Source: Alicyclobacillus sp. (GTDB taxonomy: Bacteria > Bacillota > Bacilli > Alicyclobacillales > Alicyclobacillaceae). From it: a stretch of 64,000 nucleotides of DNA. The stretch covers positions 1 through 64,000 of the forward strand of contig JAIMBT010000002.1 of the NCBI GenBank assembly GCA_023511295.1, given 5' to 3'. The translations under genes and the position numbers were made by a program. Shown here piece by piece: positions 8,501 to 17,240 of this stretch (the first letter of the stretch is position 1; the number at the start of each line of letters is the position of its first letter). Under the pieces are notes generated by a model that did not search any database, was not told the origin of the DNA, and was given only the letters and a program-made list of their open reading frames with translations.

Positions 8501-11500
8501 TCGTCTCCCTCCTCCACCGCTGACGTCTGATCCAACTCGAACAGCGCCCGCAGGGCCTGGTTGTCGAGCTCGGTGAGCCACCCTTCCGACTCGCCCACGA
8601 CGGCGGAAGACAGCGAGCGCTTCGTCTGAATCAGCTCGTCGATCCGCTCCTCCAACGTCCCCGGACAGACCAACTTGTGCACCTGGACATTGCGCGTCTG
8701 GCCAATCCGAAACACACGGTCCGTCGCCTGGTCTTCGACCGCCGGGTTCCACCAGCGGTCGAAGTGAAACACGTGGTTCGCTCGCGTCAAATTCAAGCCG
8801 ACCCCGCCGGCTTTGAGCGACAGCACCAAAACGGGGCTTGCGTCCTTCCCGGACTGGAACGCTTCCACCAACTGTCCACGGGCACCCGCCGCGAGCCCGC
8901 CGTGCAGAAACTGCGGCCGCCAGCCGAACCGCTGTTCCATCGCCTCGCACAAGATTTCGCCCATGTTGCGAAACTGCGTGAAGACCAAGGCGGCCTCCCC
9001 TTCATCCACCGCGTCCGCCAGCAGGTCGAGCAGCAGTCGAAGTTTCCCAGATCGATCCGCCGTCGCGCGCCCCCCGACCGCGAGGCAGGGGTGGTCGCAG
9101 ATCTGCTTGAGCCGGACCAGCGCGGTCAAGATCTGCCCGCGCCGCGACATCCCGCTCGCCGCCTCGCCAATCTCGCTGAACAATCGGTTCACCACGGACT
9201 GGTAGAGTGCGCCTTGCTCGGACGTGAGGCCAGCGTACTCGCGGACCTCCCACTTCTCCGGCAGCTGCAGTTGGATGGCCGGGTCCGTTTTGGTCCGCCG
9301 CAGCAGCACCGGCTGTAACACCCGGTGCAGTCGATGCGAAACATCCGAGCGATGTTGGTTGAGAATCGGATCGACAAACTGACGCCGGAACCACGCCAGC
9401 CCACCGAGGTACCCGGGCACCGCGAACCGACAGATGGACCACAGTTCTTCGAGGCGGTTCTCCACCGGCGTCCCGGTGAGGGCAATCCGGTGCCGGCTGC
9501 GCAGCCCGCAGACCACCTGAGCCTGCTTGGTTTCCGGGTTCTTGATGTTCTGTGCCTCGTCCACGACGACACTGTCCCAGGTGAGCGTGCGGAGTGCGTC
9601 CGCATCGCGCACGGCGGTCGCATAGGTGGTGATGACGACGTCGCACCCGCGAATGGCGGCCGCCAGTGCGCCTGCGTCCGCCATTCGCTGCGGGCCGTGG
9701 TGCACGTACACCCGCAGGGCAGGCGCAAATTTCGCCATCTCGGTGCGCCAGTTTGGGATGAGAGACGTCGGGCAGACCAACAAGTGCGGCCGTTCCACCC
9801 GCTGCTGCTCGCGCAGGTGCAGCCAGTACGCGAGCACTTGAATCGTCTTCCCGAGTCCCATGTCGTCCGCGAGCACTCCGCCGCAACCGATGCGGCGCAG
9901 GTGCAGCAGCCACTGGTAGCCGTGCTGCTGGTACCCGCGCAACGTGCCGCGAAAACTGGCCGGTACAGGCACCGGTTGCGGGCGCTGCGCCTGCAGCAGC
10001 GGCTCCAGCCAGGACCGCAGCGACTGAACCTCCGGGTCAAACGCCACATCCACCGGAAACGCCAGAGATTCCACCCAGTCGGTGAGCACCAGCAGGCGCA
10101 GGGCGTCCATCGGGCCGCCGTCGCTCGGCTGCTCAGCGCTGCGCCGCAGGTCTTCCACCTGCGCCAGCACCTCTGCGAGTGGAATCAGCTTCCAAGACCC
10201 GTTCAACTGAACCAGGGGCGAGCGCTCCGCGACCATCCGCTCAAACTCGGCCGCACTGAGTTCCGTCTCACCCAGCGCCACCTTCCAATCGAACGTCACC
10301 AACTGCAGGGTGTCGAACCAGTTGCGGCTCCACCCGCCGACATCAGGCGCTGGACGGCGGCGCGCATCGCTCCGCTGAACCTGCACGCGAATGCGGATGT
10401 CGTCAGGGTCCAGCTTCTGAACCGCCGGCACCCGCACCGCGAAGCCGAGCTGTTCCAAGTTCGGGAGGTCCACCGTGAGGAAGCGGTACACGTCCTCCGC
10501 GGGAATGTCCGCCTGAGCCGGACGCGGGGCTTTGAGCGAGGACGCAATCGCCGGAACCGCGCCGGCGGCCTCCGCCAACTTCGGCAGCATCCAGCCATCC
10601 GGCTGCCACAACACGTCCTTCCCGACGGTCCACGCGCGCGTCGGTCCGGCCCACCAGTCGGACAGCGGGTACACCTGGGGCCAGTGGTTGTGCGCCAAGC
10701 GGTATTCGAGCGTCCACGCAGTGCGTGCGTCTCCCGGCTGCGGCGGGCGCAACTCGAATTCCAGGTGGTAGTGCGCTCGGCCCGTCGGGTCGCGCAGCGC
10801 TTGTGCGCTCCACCCCGAAGACGCAAACGCCTGCTTCAGGGTCCGCCAGACCAGCCAGCCGTCTGCCGAAAACCGGGCGCTTTCGCCGCCAGGTTCCGCC
10901 GCGAGCGCAACCTCCCAGGCCCGCCGCGCTTCCGCCTCACCGCGGTACAGGATGCGGTAGGTCGTCCCCTCGTCTGCAGCTTCCGTCTCCGGTCCGGCCG
11001 GGACCTCGGCACAGTCGCGGACGAACCGATCCACGCAGTACCACAGCCACGCGTCCACCCACAGATCCGCTCGCGCGAACGCCGCCGCCGACGGCTCGCT
11101 CCCGCTCAGGCGCAAGGCTTCACTGACGAACAGCCGGCGCAGCGCCGTGTGCGCTGGGTCTGACCAACCCGGAAGCCAAGCGGCGACAAACGTGCGGTAA
11201 GACGTCCAACGCCCCATGGAACCCTCATCCGGCAATTCCAACTCTCCACAGGCTTCCGCCACTTCCTCGATGGACGCCCCCGCCGGCGCGGCAAAGGCGA
11301 GTACGTCGCGGCGCGACACGATGACCGCCGCCAGCCGCAGGATGCGCAGCAGCAACTGAACTTCGCGCGACAGCGGCATACCGGGAACCCGAGCCAACAT
11401 CGAGAGGATGCGCACCACCTGCGCTCCGCAGGCCCGCAACACCTCGCCTTCACCGCAGTCGGAAGCGCTGATTGCAGTCCATTCGCCAGCCGCCTCCAGC

Positions 11501-11691
11501 CACGCCTTGAAGCCGTGCAGGGCGGCTGAACCAGCGAGATCGACCGCCTTCAGTTCCAGGACCGGCGGCGCACCCCAGGCCTCGCTCGGTACGAAGCGGC
11601 TGGACCACGGCGACAGATTGTGAACGGATGGAGGCAGCCAACCCGGGTTCTTCATGTCGAGTGATTTCACATCCAGACGGGAAATGATCAT
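8497..11691 (-). CDS. SNF2-family DEAD/DEAH-box helicase
   Basis: A 1064-residue Swi2/Snf2 ATPase. Walker A reads DDMGLGKT (about residue 605), motif II is DEAQ (about 710), motif III is LTGTPVENR, and the C-terminal helicase lobe runs from LVFTQF (about 900) through GGVGLNLTRANHVFHFDRWWNP and the Q-x-x-R region (DQATDRVFRIGQ). The N-terminal 550 residues form the bacterial SNF2 accessory region. Family members translocate on double-stranded DNA; the cellular role of this subgroup is not established. ATG at 11691 lies only 6 bases after a TATAAT, implying a very short or absent leader; the next ATG at residue 13 is an alternative. It is coupled to the SWIM gene. Confidence 0.92.
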   Translation of the reverse strand: MIISRLDVKSLDMKNPGWLPPSVHNLSPWSSRFVPSEAWGAPPVLELKAVDLAGSAALHGFKAWLEAAGEWTAISASDCGEGEVLRACGAQVVRILSMLARVPGMPLSREVQLLLRILRLAAVIVSRRDVLAFAAPAGASIEEVAEACGELELPDEGSMGRWTSYRTFVAAWLPGWSDPAHTALRRLFVSEALRLSGSEPSAAAFARADLWVDAWLWYCVDRFVRDCAEVPAGPETEAADEGTTYRILYRGEAEARRAWEVALAAEPGGESARFSADGWLVWRTLKQAFASSGWSAQALRDPTGRAHYHLEFELRPPQPGDARTAWTLEYRLAHNHWPQVYPLSDWWAGPTRAWTVGKDVLWQPDGWMLPKLAEAAGAVPAIASSLKAPRPAQADIPAEDVYRFLTVDLPNLEQLGFAVRVPAVQKLDPDDIRIRVQVQRSDARRRPAPDVGGWSRNWFDTLQLVTFDWKVALGETELSAAEFERMVAERSPLVQLNGSWKLIPLAEVLAQVEDLRRSAEQPSDGGPMDALRLLVLTDWVESLAFPVDVAFDPEVQSLRSWLEPLLQAQRPQPVPVPASFRGTLRGYQQHGYQWLLHLRRIGCGGVLADDMGLGKTIQVLAYWLHLREQQRVERPHLLVCPTSLIPNWRTEMAKFAPALRVYVHHGPQRMADAGALAAAIRGCDVVITTYATAVRDADALRTLTWDSVVVDEAQNIKNPETKQAQVVCGLRSRHRIALTGTPVENRLEELWSICRFAVPGYLGGLAWFRRQFVDPILNQHRSDVSHRLHRVLQPVLLRRTKTDPAIQLQLPEKWEVREYAGLTSEQGALYQSVVNRLFSEIGEAASGMSRRGQILTALVRLKQICDHPCLAVGGRATADRSGKLRLLLDLLADAVDEGEAALVFTQFRNMGEILCEAMEQRFGWRPQFLHGGLAAGARGQLVEAFQSGKDASPVLVLSLKAGGVGLNLTRANHVFHFDRWWNPAVEDQATDRVFRIGQTRNVQVHKLVCPGTLEERIDELIQTKRSLSSAVVGESEGWLTELDNQALRALFELDQTSAVEEGDE

Positions 11692-11697
11692 TCTGTT

Positions 11698-11703
11698 ATT
11701 ATA
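11698..11703 (-). promoter_or_regulatory. -10 element of the SNF2-SWIM operon
   Basis: A perfect TATAAT on the minus strand, 6 bases from the ATG at 11691. No good -35 is visible at the expected distance. Confidence 0.5.
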
Positions 11704-11823
11704 CCGCTTCCGTCGGAGGCCTGCATGGCACAGAATCACTCGCCTGAATTGGAGGGGGGCGGCGACGGCCGTCGCTCCGTCAAGGGTCCCCCATTGAACA
11801 CCGAGCCTGCATCTCGGACAGCA

Positions 11824-13191
11824 TCAAACACTGGACACGGCCGCCGAACGGTCCCTGCTGCCAATGGTCCGCTGAGTTGCCAGAATCACCAGTGTGCCAA
11901 GCGCGGACATACCCGCCATCGCCAGGAACACGACGGCGGACGCACTGTGGAACCAGGCAATCACCATGGAGGCCAGTACACTGCCAGTGTACCGGAAGGT
12001 GGAGTATAGCCCTGAGGCAGATCCCGAATCCGCCTTGGCAACGGCCTGCAGAGAGAGCGTTTGCATGGAGACGATGCCAGCGCCGGCGGATGCTCCGCCG
12101 AGCACGAACAATCCAAACAGAACTCCTTGGCTGTGCAGGTGCCACACGGACAGGCAAAGCCAGAACAGCAGGGAGTTCAACAGTGCCGCGGCAAACCCGA
12201 GCCCGATGGCCCGCGGATGTCCAACCCGTTCGGCCAAGTGCGCACCAGCTCCGGAGAGAGCCGACATGCTGAGTGAAAATACGAACAGGTACACCCCGAT
12301 GGCGTTGGTGGATACGCCAAAACGTTCGTGAAGCACCATCGGCGTCACCAACAACGTGGCATACATCGTGAAGTTGCAAAGCAGAATCGACACGTTGGCG
12401 ACCGAAAAACCGATATTCCGGAAGAGCCCGAAGCGGATGAGTGGATGTTTGATCTTCCGTTGCCAAGCGATGAATGTCGCAATCCAGGCGAGCCAGGGCA
12501 GGACGACGTACCACCGGACAGGGACCTTCCCCGTCAAGAGAAGGACGCCGCCGAGCAGGGTGCCAAGGAGCAGGAGCGCACCGCCCCAGTCGACCGCCGC
12601 TCGTTTGCCGTAGCTCTCGGGAAGCAGAGCGGCGCCCACCACCAGACTGGTCGCCGCGAACGGGAGATTGACGGCAAAAATCCAACGCCAACTGCCCAAA
12701 TCGAGTAAGGCCGCTCCCATCAGCGGCCCCACTGCGGCGCCAAGTCCGAGGACCAGCGACATGACGCTGAGTGCGCGAGCCAACCGCTGGTCTGTCCAAT
12801 TCACACGGACCAGCGCCGGCGCAGCGGGCATCATGGCCGCGCCGCCGAGCGCCTGTATGGCGCGGAACACGACCAGCAAAGCCAGGCTGTTGGCGGCCAT
12901 GCACCCGATAGACGCCGTGAGAAAAATTGCCATTCCACCGATGAACGTTCGCTTTCGTCCCCATCGGTCGTTGATTTTTCCGGACACGGGCTGAACACAG
13001 GCCATCATCAGCAGATAGACCGTAACGAGCCATGTGACCCCAGCGATGGAAACGTGAAGTTCCTCTGCCATGGGCGTCAGGGCGACGGAAATCATGGTCG
13101 AATTGATGGGCACCAGAACGGTGCCCATCAACAGCGAGAACATCCTCCAAGACTGCTTACTGAACAACGGAAACCGTTCCTTCTGTCCCAT
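11824..13191 (-). CDS. MFS transporter, DHA2-type drug exporter
   Basis: A 455-residue polytopic protein of the major facilitator superfamily. The loop motif GKINDRWGRKRTF and the TM5 motif (LGLGAAVGPLMGA) match proton-driven drug exporters of the DHA2 (EmrB/QacA) group, with about 14 hydrophobic segments. It overlaps the end of the upstream PEP-utilizing gene by 35 bases if ATG 13191 is used, or by 11 bases from a TTG at 13167 behind AAGGA; both are plausible. The overlap ties it to the two-gene phosphotransferase, suggesting export of the modified compound or a matched resistance pair. The substrate is unknown. Confidence 0.85.
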   Translation of the reverse strand: MGQKERFPLFSKQSWRMFSLLMGTVLVPINSTMISVALTPMAEELHVSIAGVTWLVTVYLLMMACVQPVSGKINDRWGRKRTFIGGMAIFLTASIGCMAANSLALLVVFRAIQALGGAAMMPAAPALVRVNWTDQRLARALSVMSLVLGLGAAVGPLMGAALLDLGSWRWIFAVNLPFAATSLVVGAALLPESYGKRAAVDWGGALLLLGTLLGGVLLLTGKVPVRWYVVLPWLAWIATFIAWQRKIKHPLIRFGLFRNIGFSVANVSILLCNFTMYATLLVTPMVLHERFGVSTNAIGVYLFVFSLSMSALSGAGAHLAERVGHPRAIGLGFAAALLNSLLFWLCLSVWHLHSQGVLFGLFVLGGASAGAGIVSMQTLSLQAVAKADSGSASGLYSTFRYTGSVLASMVIAWFHSASAVVFLAMAGMSALGTLVILATQRTIGSRDRSAAVSSV

Positions 13192-14764
13192 TCACGGTGA
13201 CCAAGTCCCCATCCTTCAGCGTTGCCGTGGCAATTTTCGTTCCCAGCACCGCAGGGATGCCGTATTCGCGCGCAACTGTGCCAGCGTGTGAGAGGATGCC
13301 GCCGGCATCCGTGACGATGGCACCGGCGACCGAGAACAGGACCGTCCATGGCGGCGTGGTGGTCTTGCACACCAGCACATCGCCGTGTTTCACCTTGCCG
13401 AAGTCGTCCTGGCTCCGTACAATTTTCACTCGGCCCGTGTGGCTTCCACGCGAGGCGGCATATCCCTTCACGAACGTTGGACTGCTTTCGCGCAAGAATT
13501 TTGGCAGTCCGAAAAAGCGATCCGCGAGGTGATCTTCCTCTCCCCCCAGCGAGGGCTCGGGCCCCAGATGCGGAGGCGGGGACTCCCGCTGATACGCCTC
13601 ATAGTTCGCCTGATGCTCGCGCACGATGTCCATCATCGAACGGGGCCGCTCCAGCGCGGAGCAGACCTGCTCGAAATAGAGAAAGTGAATGTCGGATGGC
13701 TCGTTGATCACACCCAACTGAACGAGCGTTCGTCCAATATTCAGAAGGACCGGGCGGAACGTCGCCGGCAGCATTGCGTCAATATAGAAGTGGTGGTCCT
13801 CATCCAGCCCCCAGCAGTGAAGCGCAATCTCGTAAACCCTCAAAAACTCGCGTCGAAGCGGACCGTCCGGGACCTGTTCCAATAAATTCGCCAGTGCGGT
13901 TTTCCGCCGCTGGACCAGTTTCTCAAACTCGGCGTCGAAATCGTAATCCTTCTGGAGATAGGACTGAATCAATGCCCACGCGTAGCGCGGGTTCTCAATC
14001 CACGTTTCGTAGATGAACTCGTGCGAGTACGATGTCCGGTACCCGTAGGTCTGCAGCAGCGCCGCCATCCGTTCCACAAAAGGCTGTCCGTCGGCCGAAC
14101 GCCGCAGGGCGCCATCGATGTCACCGGGATCATGGTTCAAAACGATGTCACGAACCGCGGGAACGGTGCGAATCGCGCCTGCGACCTCCCAAAACGCACG
14201 GTCCGTCTCCAGCGTCTTGCTCATGACGCCGACGAGTAGTTCGTACACGCCCTTCCCATCGGCTTCCCCCGTGATCTTTTGGTACAGCTCCTCGAGCATC
14301 AACCCCACATCGAGGCGCGGGAGGACCACGTCAAAGTGAATCGCCCACGCGGTCACGTAGAACTGGTGCATCTCTTGAATGAGTGCGAGCGCCTCTGTGG
14401 CGGACAATGGCCGCTGAACTTTCGTTAAGAGTTGTTGGTAGTAGGGAACGAGAATCCGGTCCACCTTGTCCTGATAGTACTCCATGATCATGGGCAGGCG
14501 AACCTCCAGAGCTCGGCGATGCTCCTCTGCCCGGACCCGTGCATCTCCCCGATACGGTGCATTGAACTGGTAGAATCGCCCGCGGTACAGTCGGCACACA
14601 AAGCGGTCGAGCGGCATCTTCATGGACTCAAACGCAATCCGTGTCCCCTCCTCCTGCGTCGGTAACTGAAAGGACGCAAAGAGCGGGGTCAAAACATGAG
14701 AAAAATGAACATCGTCTTGAACGAAGAAGTCATCGGCATCCTTTTCACTGTAGAGGTAGTTCAC
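13157..14764 (-). CDS. PEP-utilizing phosphohistidine subunit of a split PEP-synthase-like enzyme
   Basis: A 535-residue protein with a long helical region followed by a C-terminal phosphohistidine swivel domain, GGILSHAGTVAREYGIPAV, whose His (about residue 491) should carry phosphate. The segment ending in LGVINEPSDIHFLY matches the linker that precedes this domain in PEP-utilizing enzymes. It lacks both the ATP-binding domain, encoded by the upstream gene, and the TIM-barrel of true PEP synthase. Known enzymes of this make-up are rifampin phosphotransferase (one chain) and phenylphosphate synthase (split). The start is GTG at 14764, overlapping the upstream stop (GTGA), with GGGAG 9 bases before it. 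The acceptor substrate is unknown. Confidence 0.82.
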   Translation of the reverse strand: MNYLYSEKDADDFFVQDDVHFSHVLTPLFASFQLPTQEEGTRIAFESMKMPLDRFVCRLYRGRFYQFNAPYRGDARVRAEEHRRALEVRLPMIMEYYQDKVDRILVPYYQQLLTKVQRPLSATEALALIQEMHQFYVTAWAIHFDVVLPRLDVGLMLEELYQKITGEADGKGVYELLVGVMSKTLETDRAFWEVAGAIRTVPAVRDIVLNHDPGDIDGALRRSADGQPFVERMAALLQTYGYRTSYSHEFIYETWIENPRYAWALIQSYLQKDYDFDAEFEKLVQRRKTALANLLEQVPDGPLRREFLRVYEIALHCWGLDEDHHFYIDAMLPATFRPVLLNIGRTLVQLGVINEPSDIHFLYFEQVCSALERPRSMMDIVREHQANYEAYQRESPPPHLGPEPSLGGEEDHLADRFFGLPKFLRESSPTFVKGYAASRGSHTGRVKIVRSQDDFGKVKHGDVLVCKTTTPPWTVLFSVAGAIVTDAGGILSHAGTVAREYGIPAVLGTKIATATLKDGDLVTVNGTEGTVSVVQ

Positions 14765-15663
14765 ATTGCCACTCTCCCATTCGTTGTCGAAATTGGGCGA
14801 ACCTGAAGAATGAAAAGTTGACCATTGGCGATGGAGAATTCCACGTCGACCGGCACGCCGTATTCCCTTTCGAGGCACTGCGTCAACCGAAATATCTCCG
14901 CGGCCTCCGCCGGTGACACGCACAGGCGGTTCTGCTCCGCGACGCTCGTCTCGACCTCACGAACCCCGTCCTCGGTCAGGACCGACCGAACCTCCTTCAG
15001 CCCCAACTCGGCGCGCGAGGCCCCCGATGATTTATCAAACAGGAACGTGTCCGGTGTGACCAGGCCCGATACAATGGCCTCACCGAGGCCGTAACTGACG
15101 TTGATGACGACCGTATCCTCATTCGTGACCGGGTGAATCGAGAAGGAAACGCCAGACTTCTCGGCGTGTACCATCCCCTGAATGAGCAGCGGCATTCGCG
15201 ATTCGCAAAGGGAGACCCGTCTCTCCTGCGCATACGCCTGAACACGGGGATCCCGCTGCGCTCGCCAGCAGCGTGTCAGCGCGCGGAACAGTTGATCTCG
15301 ATCCCGGACGTTCAGGACCGTCTCGTACTGGCCCGCGAACGAGGCCTCCGCCAGATCCTCCGCCGTACAGGAGGAGCGGACCGACACCGCACCGTAACGA
15401 GTCACCAACTTCTCGAAACTGCCCACTATCGCCACGCGAACCTCGTCCGGCATTCCCCAAGACTCGCCATCGTTCCGGTGCGGGTCGATGCCGTTCGCGT
15501 CGCGATATGCCATAACCCTTCGATACGCCTCATCGGTGACCACGACGCCGTCGGGCACCGCGTACCCCCGGCCCATCAGCCTGGAGAGTTCAAAGGCCTT
15601 TGCGCCACACCCGTGCTTTCCCAATAAAACAGCCGCGTGTTCCAGTGGAATCACAAAGGACAC
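14761..15663 (-). CDS. PEP/pyruvate-binding (PPDK_N) ATP-dependent subunit of a split PEP-synthase-like enzyme
   Basis: A 300-residue protein covering only the N-terminal ATP-grasp-like domain of PEP synthase and PPDK. Recognisable segments are KAFELSRLMGRGYAVPDGVVVT, VSVRSSCTAEDLAEASFAGQYET, the Gly-rich SYGLGEAIVSG and the terminal FILQVRPIS. This domain moves the beta-phosphate of ATP to the histidine of the swivel domain encoded next. It starts with GTG at 15663 behind GGAGG (8-base spacing) and its stop overlaps the next start, so the two subunits are made in step. By homology the pair should phosphorylate a small molecule, as rifampin phosphotransferase or phenylphosphate synthase does. 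Confidence 0.85.
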   Translation of the reverse strand: MSFVIPLEHAAVLLGKHGCGAKAFELSRLMGRGYAVPDGVVVTDEAYRRVMAYRDANGIDPHRNDGESWGMPDEVRVAIVGSFEKLVTRYGAVSVRSSCTAEDLAEASFAGQYETVLNVRDRDQLFRALTRCWRAQRDPRVQAYAQERRVSLCESRMPLLIQGMVHAEKSGVSFSIHPVTNEDTVVINVSYGLGEAIVSGLVTPDTFLFDKSSGASRAELGLKEVRSVLTEDGVREVETSVAEQNRLCVSPAEAAEIFRLTQCLEREYGVPVDVEFSIANGQLFILQVRPISTTNGRVAM

Positions 15664-15784
15664 GTTCCCTACCTCCGTTCCAATTCCCGCCGTTCATCCG
15701 GAGACCATTCCGTCGACGCCCCGCACTCGCGGAACCATCATACGCGACATCCAGGTGTGCAACGTCCCGAATTCGTCCCAAAAC

Positions 15785-15809
15785 TGTTCCACTTGTTCCA
15801 ACCTTTCCA
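15785..15809. repeat. Three direct repeats of TGTTCCA at 9-bp spacing
   Basis: TGTTCCA at 15785 and 15794, with a degenerate CTTTCCA at 15803, lie in the gap between the phosphotransferase operon (minus) and ytrH (plus). They could be a regulator binding site for the minus operon. No promoter could be fixed beside them. Confidence 0.35.
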
Positions 15810-15863
15810 AACCGTTGCCCCCACAACGCCGTTTCCCTGCCGCGCCCACCGCTGGGGTTGCGC

Positions 15864-15890
15864 ATATTCGCCGAGCCTGTCCCGTATCTT
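15864..15890 (+). promoter_or_regulatory. Candidate sigma-E-type promoter of ytrH-ytrI
   Basis: ATATT at 15864-15868, a 14-base spacer and CGTATCTT at 15883-15890 resemble the sporulation sigma-E consensus (ATATT, 14-15 bases, CATACANT). The B. subtilis ytrH operon is known to be sigma-E dependent, which supports the assignment. Confidence 0.45.
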
Positions 15891-15922
15891 GGAGTAGACG
15901 CGCGGATGCGGAGGTGAGGTCC

Positions 15923-16270
15923 ATGAATTCCAGCGTCAGCTTCGCGGCGAACCTCGCCATCGACTTCTTCGTCTCGATGGGGATGGTCATCGGCGGATCG
16001 CTCCTCGGCGGACTGGGCGCCCTGCTGTTCCACACCTCGCCGCTCAGCATCATGCTTCGGCTTTCCGAGCAACTGAAGATCTGGGCGATGGTCAGCACCC
16101 TCGGGGGCACGATGGACACTTTGAAAGTGTTGGAGACCGGCTTCCTGCAGCGCGACCTGTACCCGGTGGGCAAGCAGCTGACCTACCTCGTGGTGGCGTT
16201 CATCGGATGCCAGGTCGGCGCCCTGTTGATCCGCTGGCTGGCGGCGGACAGTGAGATCCCATGGCCGTGA
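15923..16270 (+). CDS. ytrH: YtrH family sporulation membrane protein
   Basis: A 115-residue membrane protein resembling B. subtilis YtrH, a mother-cell sporulation protein needed for efficient spore formation. Three hydrophobic stretches are visible, with the Gly-rich GMVIGGSLLGGLGALLF near the start. The ATG at 15923 has GGAGGTGAGG upstream. The last 10 bases overlap the start of ytrI, as expected for a coupled pair. A sigma-E-like promoter precedes it. The molecular role of YtrH is not known. Confidence 0.87.
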   Translation: MNSSVSFAANLAIDFFVSMGMVIGGSLLGGLGALLFHTSPLSIMLRLSEQLKIWAMVSTLGGTMDTLKVLETGFLQRDLYPVGKQLTYLVVAFIGCQVGALLIRWLAADSEIPWP

Positions 16271-16713
16271 ACAAGTCGTTCGTCGCAGCCGTGGTCGTCG
16301 GCATGCTGTTTGGCGCGAGTGCCACCCTCGCCTACCAGGGAAAAGCGTATGACCGGCTGTACATGGAGAACCAACGGCTGGTCGCACAGAACAGCGAACT
16401 GGAACTGCGCAATCAACAGCTGACCAACCGACTCGAGCGCCCGAACAAAGAGCCGGTGGTGGAGAGCATCCGCGTCGACGCCAACGCCCCGGACGGCCTC
16501 TCCGAAGTGGAGACCATCCAGTTCGTCCGCAACGAACTCGCGTTTCTGGTCGGAAAGCCGCTCTCCACGCTGCAACTGCACCCGGAACTGCCTTCCCGCA
16601 TCATCGACGGGCGCACCATCACCGTCGACCAGCAGCAGTTCACCCTTCACGTGACGACGGTCGTCGTCGTCAGCACCCTCTACATCGCCGTGACGGCTTC
16701 CCCCGGGAAGTAG
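16261..16713 (+). CDS. ytrI: YtrI family sporulation membrane protein
   Basis: A 150-residue protein with one N-terminal membrane span (FVAAVVVGMLFGASATLAY), a coiled-coil-like segment at about residues 35-60 and a C-terminal domain that would sit across the membrane. Position after ytrH and this layout match B. subtilis YtrI, a forespore-engulfment-stage protein. It overlaps ytrH by 10 bases. The middle of the protein is not strongly diagnostic, so identification rests on architecture plus synteny. Confidence 0.78.
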   Translation: MAVNKSFVAAVVVGMLFGASATLAYQGKAYDRLYMENQRLVAQNSELELRNQQLTNRLERPNKEPVVESIRVDANAPDGLSEVETIQFVRNELAFLVGKPLSTLQLHPELPSRIIDGRTITVDQQQFTLHVTTVVVVSTLYIAVTASPGK

Positions 16714-16733
16714 GCTCGGCCGCACGCTGCGGG

Positions 16734-16763
16734 TTGGCACCACCGCGCGCACTGTGGCACAAT
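16734..16763 (+). promoter_or_regulatory. Candidate sigma-A promoter of the DUF1811 gene
   Basis: TTGGCA at 16734-16739, an 18-base spacer and CACAAT at 16758-16763. Confidence 0.4.
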
Positions 16764-16820
16764 GCGGACGGGGATACGGAATCGGACATCCTGTTCCCCG
16801 CGAGGAGGAGGACCGCAGCC

Positions 16821-17126
16821 ATGCCGCTTTTGAGTGAGATGACGAAGGAGGAGCTGCAAGCGGAGATGGACCGCCTGCGGGAGCAAGGGCAGGTGGCGTT
16901 CGACGAACAGCGCCAAACCGAGTACGAGACGCTGATGCAGCGATGGTACCTCGCGAAGTCGTACCTGATTCGAGATACATTCCGGCCGGAGATTGGCCGC
17001 ACCTACGAGCTGGAGGAGGAGTTGGACAGCTTTACCGTCACGGGTCAGAAGGGCGTCATGGCCTGGGGCATTCGGTTCTCCACCGGCCTCGAAGGCGCAG
17101 TGCCCATCGCGATGCTGAAACACTGA
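16821..17126 (+). CDS. yfhH: DUF1811 family protein (YfhH-like)
   Basis: A 101-residue soluble protein similar to B. subtilis YfhH: an N-terminal helical hairpin (MTKEELQAEMDRLREQG, then YLAKSYLIRD) and a small C-terminal beta domain with TYELEEE and GVMAWGIRF. The function is unknown; it is conserved in spore-forming Bacilli. The ATG at 16821 follows GAGGAGGAGG by 9 bases. The gene is followed at once by a strong hairpin terminator. Confidence 0.82.
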   Translation: MPLLSEMTKEELQAEMDRLREQGQVAFDEQRQTEYETLMQRWYLAKSYLIRDTFRPEIGRTYELEEELDSFTVTGQKGVMAWGIRFSTGLEGAVPIAMLKH

Positions 17127-17156
17127 GGCAGGGGGTTCGCTTCGCCCCCCTGCCTC
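17125..17156 (+). terminator. Terminator hairpin after the DUF1811 gene
   Basis: GAGGCAGGGGG at 17125-17135 pairs with CCCCCTGCCTC ending at 17156, with a short pyrimidine-rich tail. It could also act on transcripts from the facing M24 gene. Confidence 0.75.
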
Positions 17157-17240
17157 TTCGTCGATACCGGTTCGCGCAGTTCCCGCAAGGGCCCCGCGTC
17201 CAACCTGTGCCCCCCTCGGCCGACGGGCCTTTGCGACCCG

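Noticed and set aside
9325-11163. 612-residue plus-strand open frame inside the SNF2 gene
   Set aside because: Antisense to a strongly supported helicase; no ribosome site or domain.
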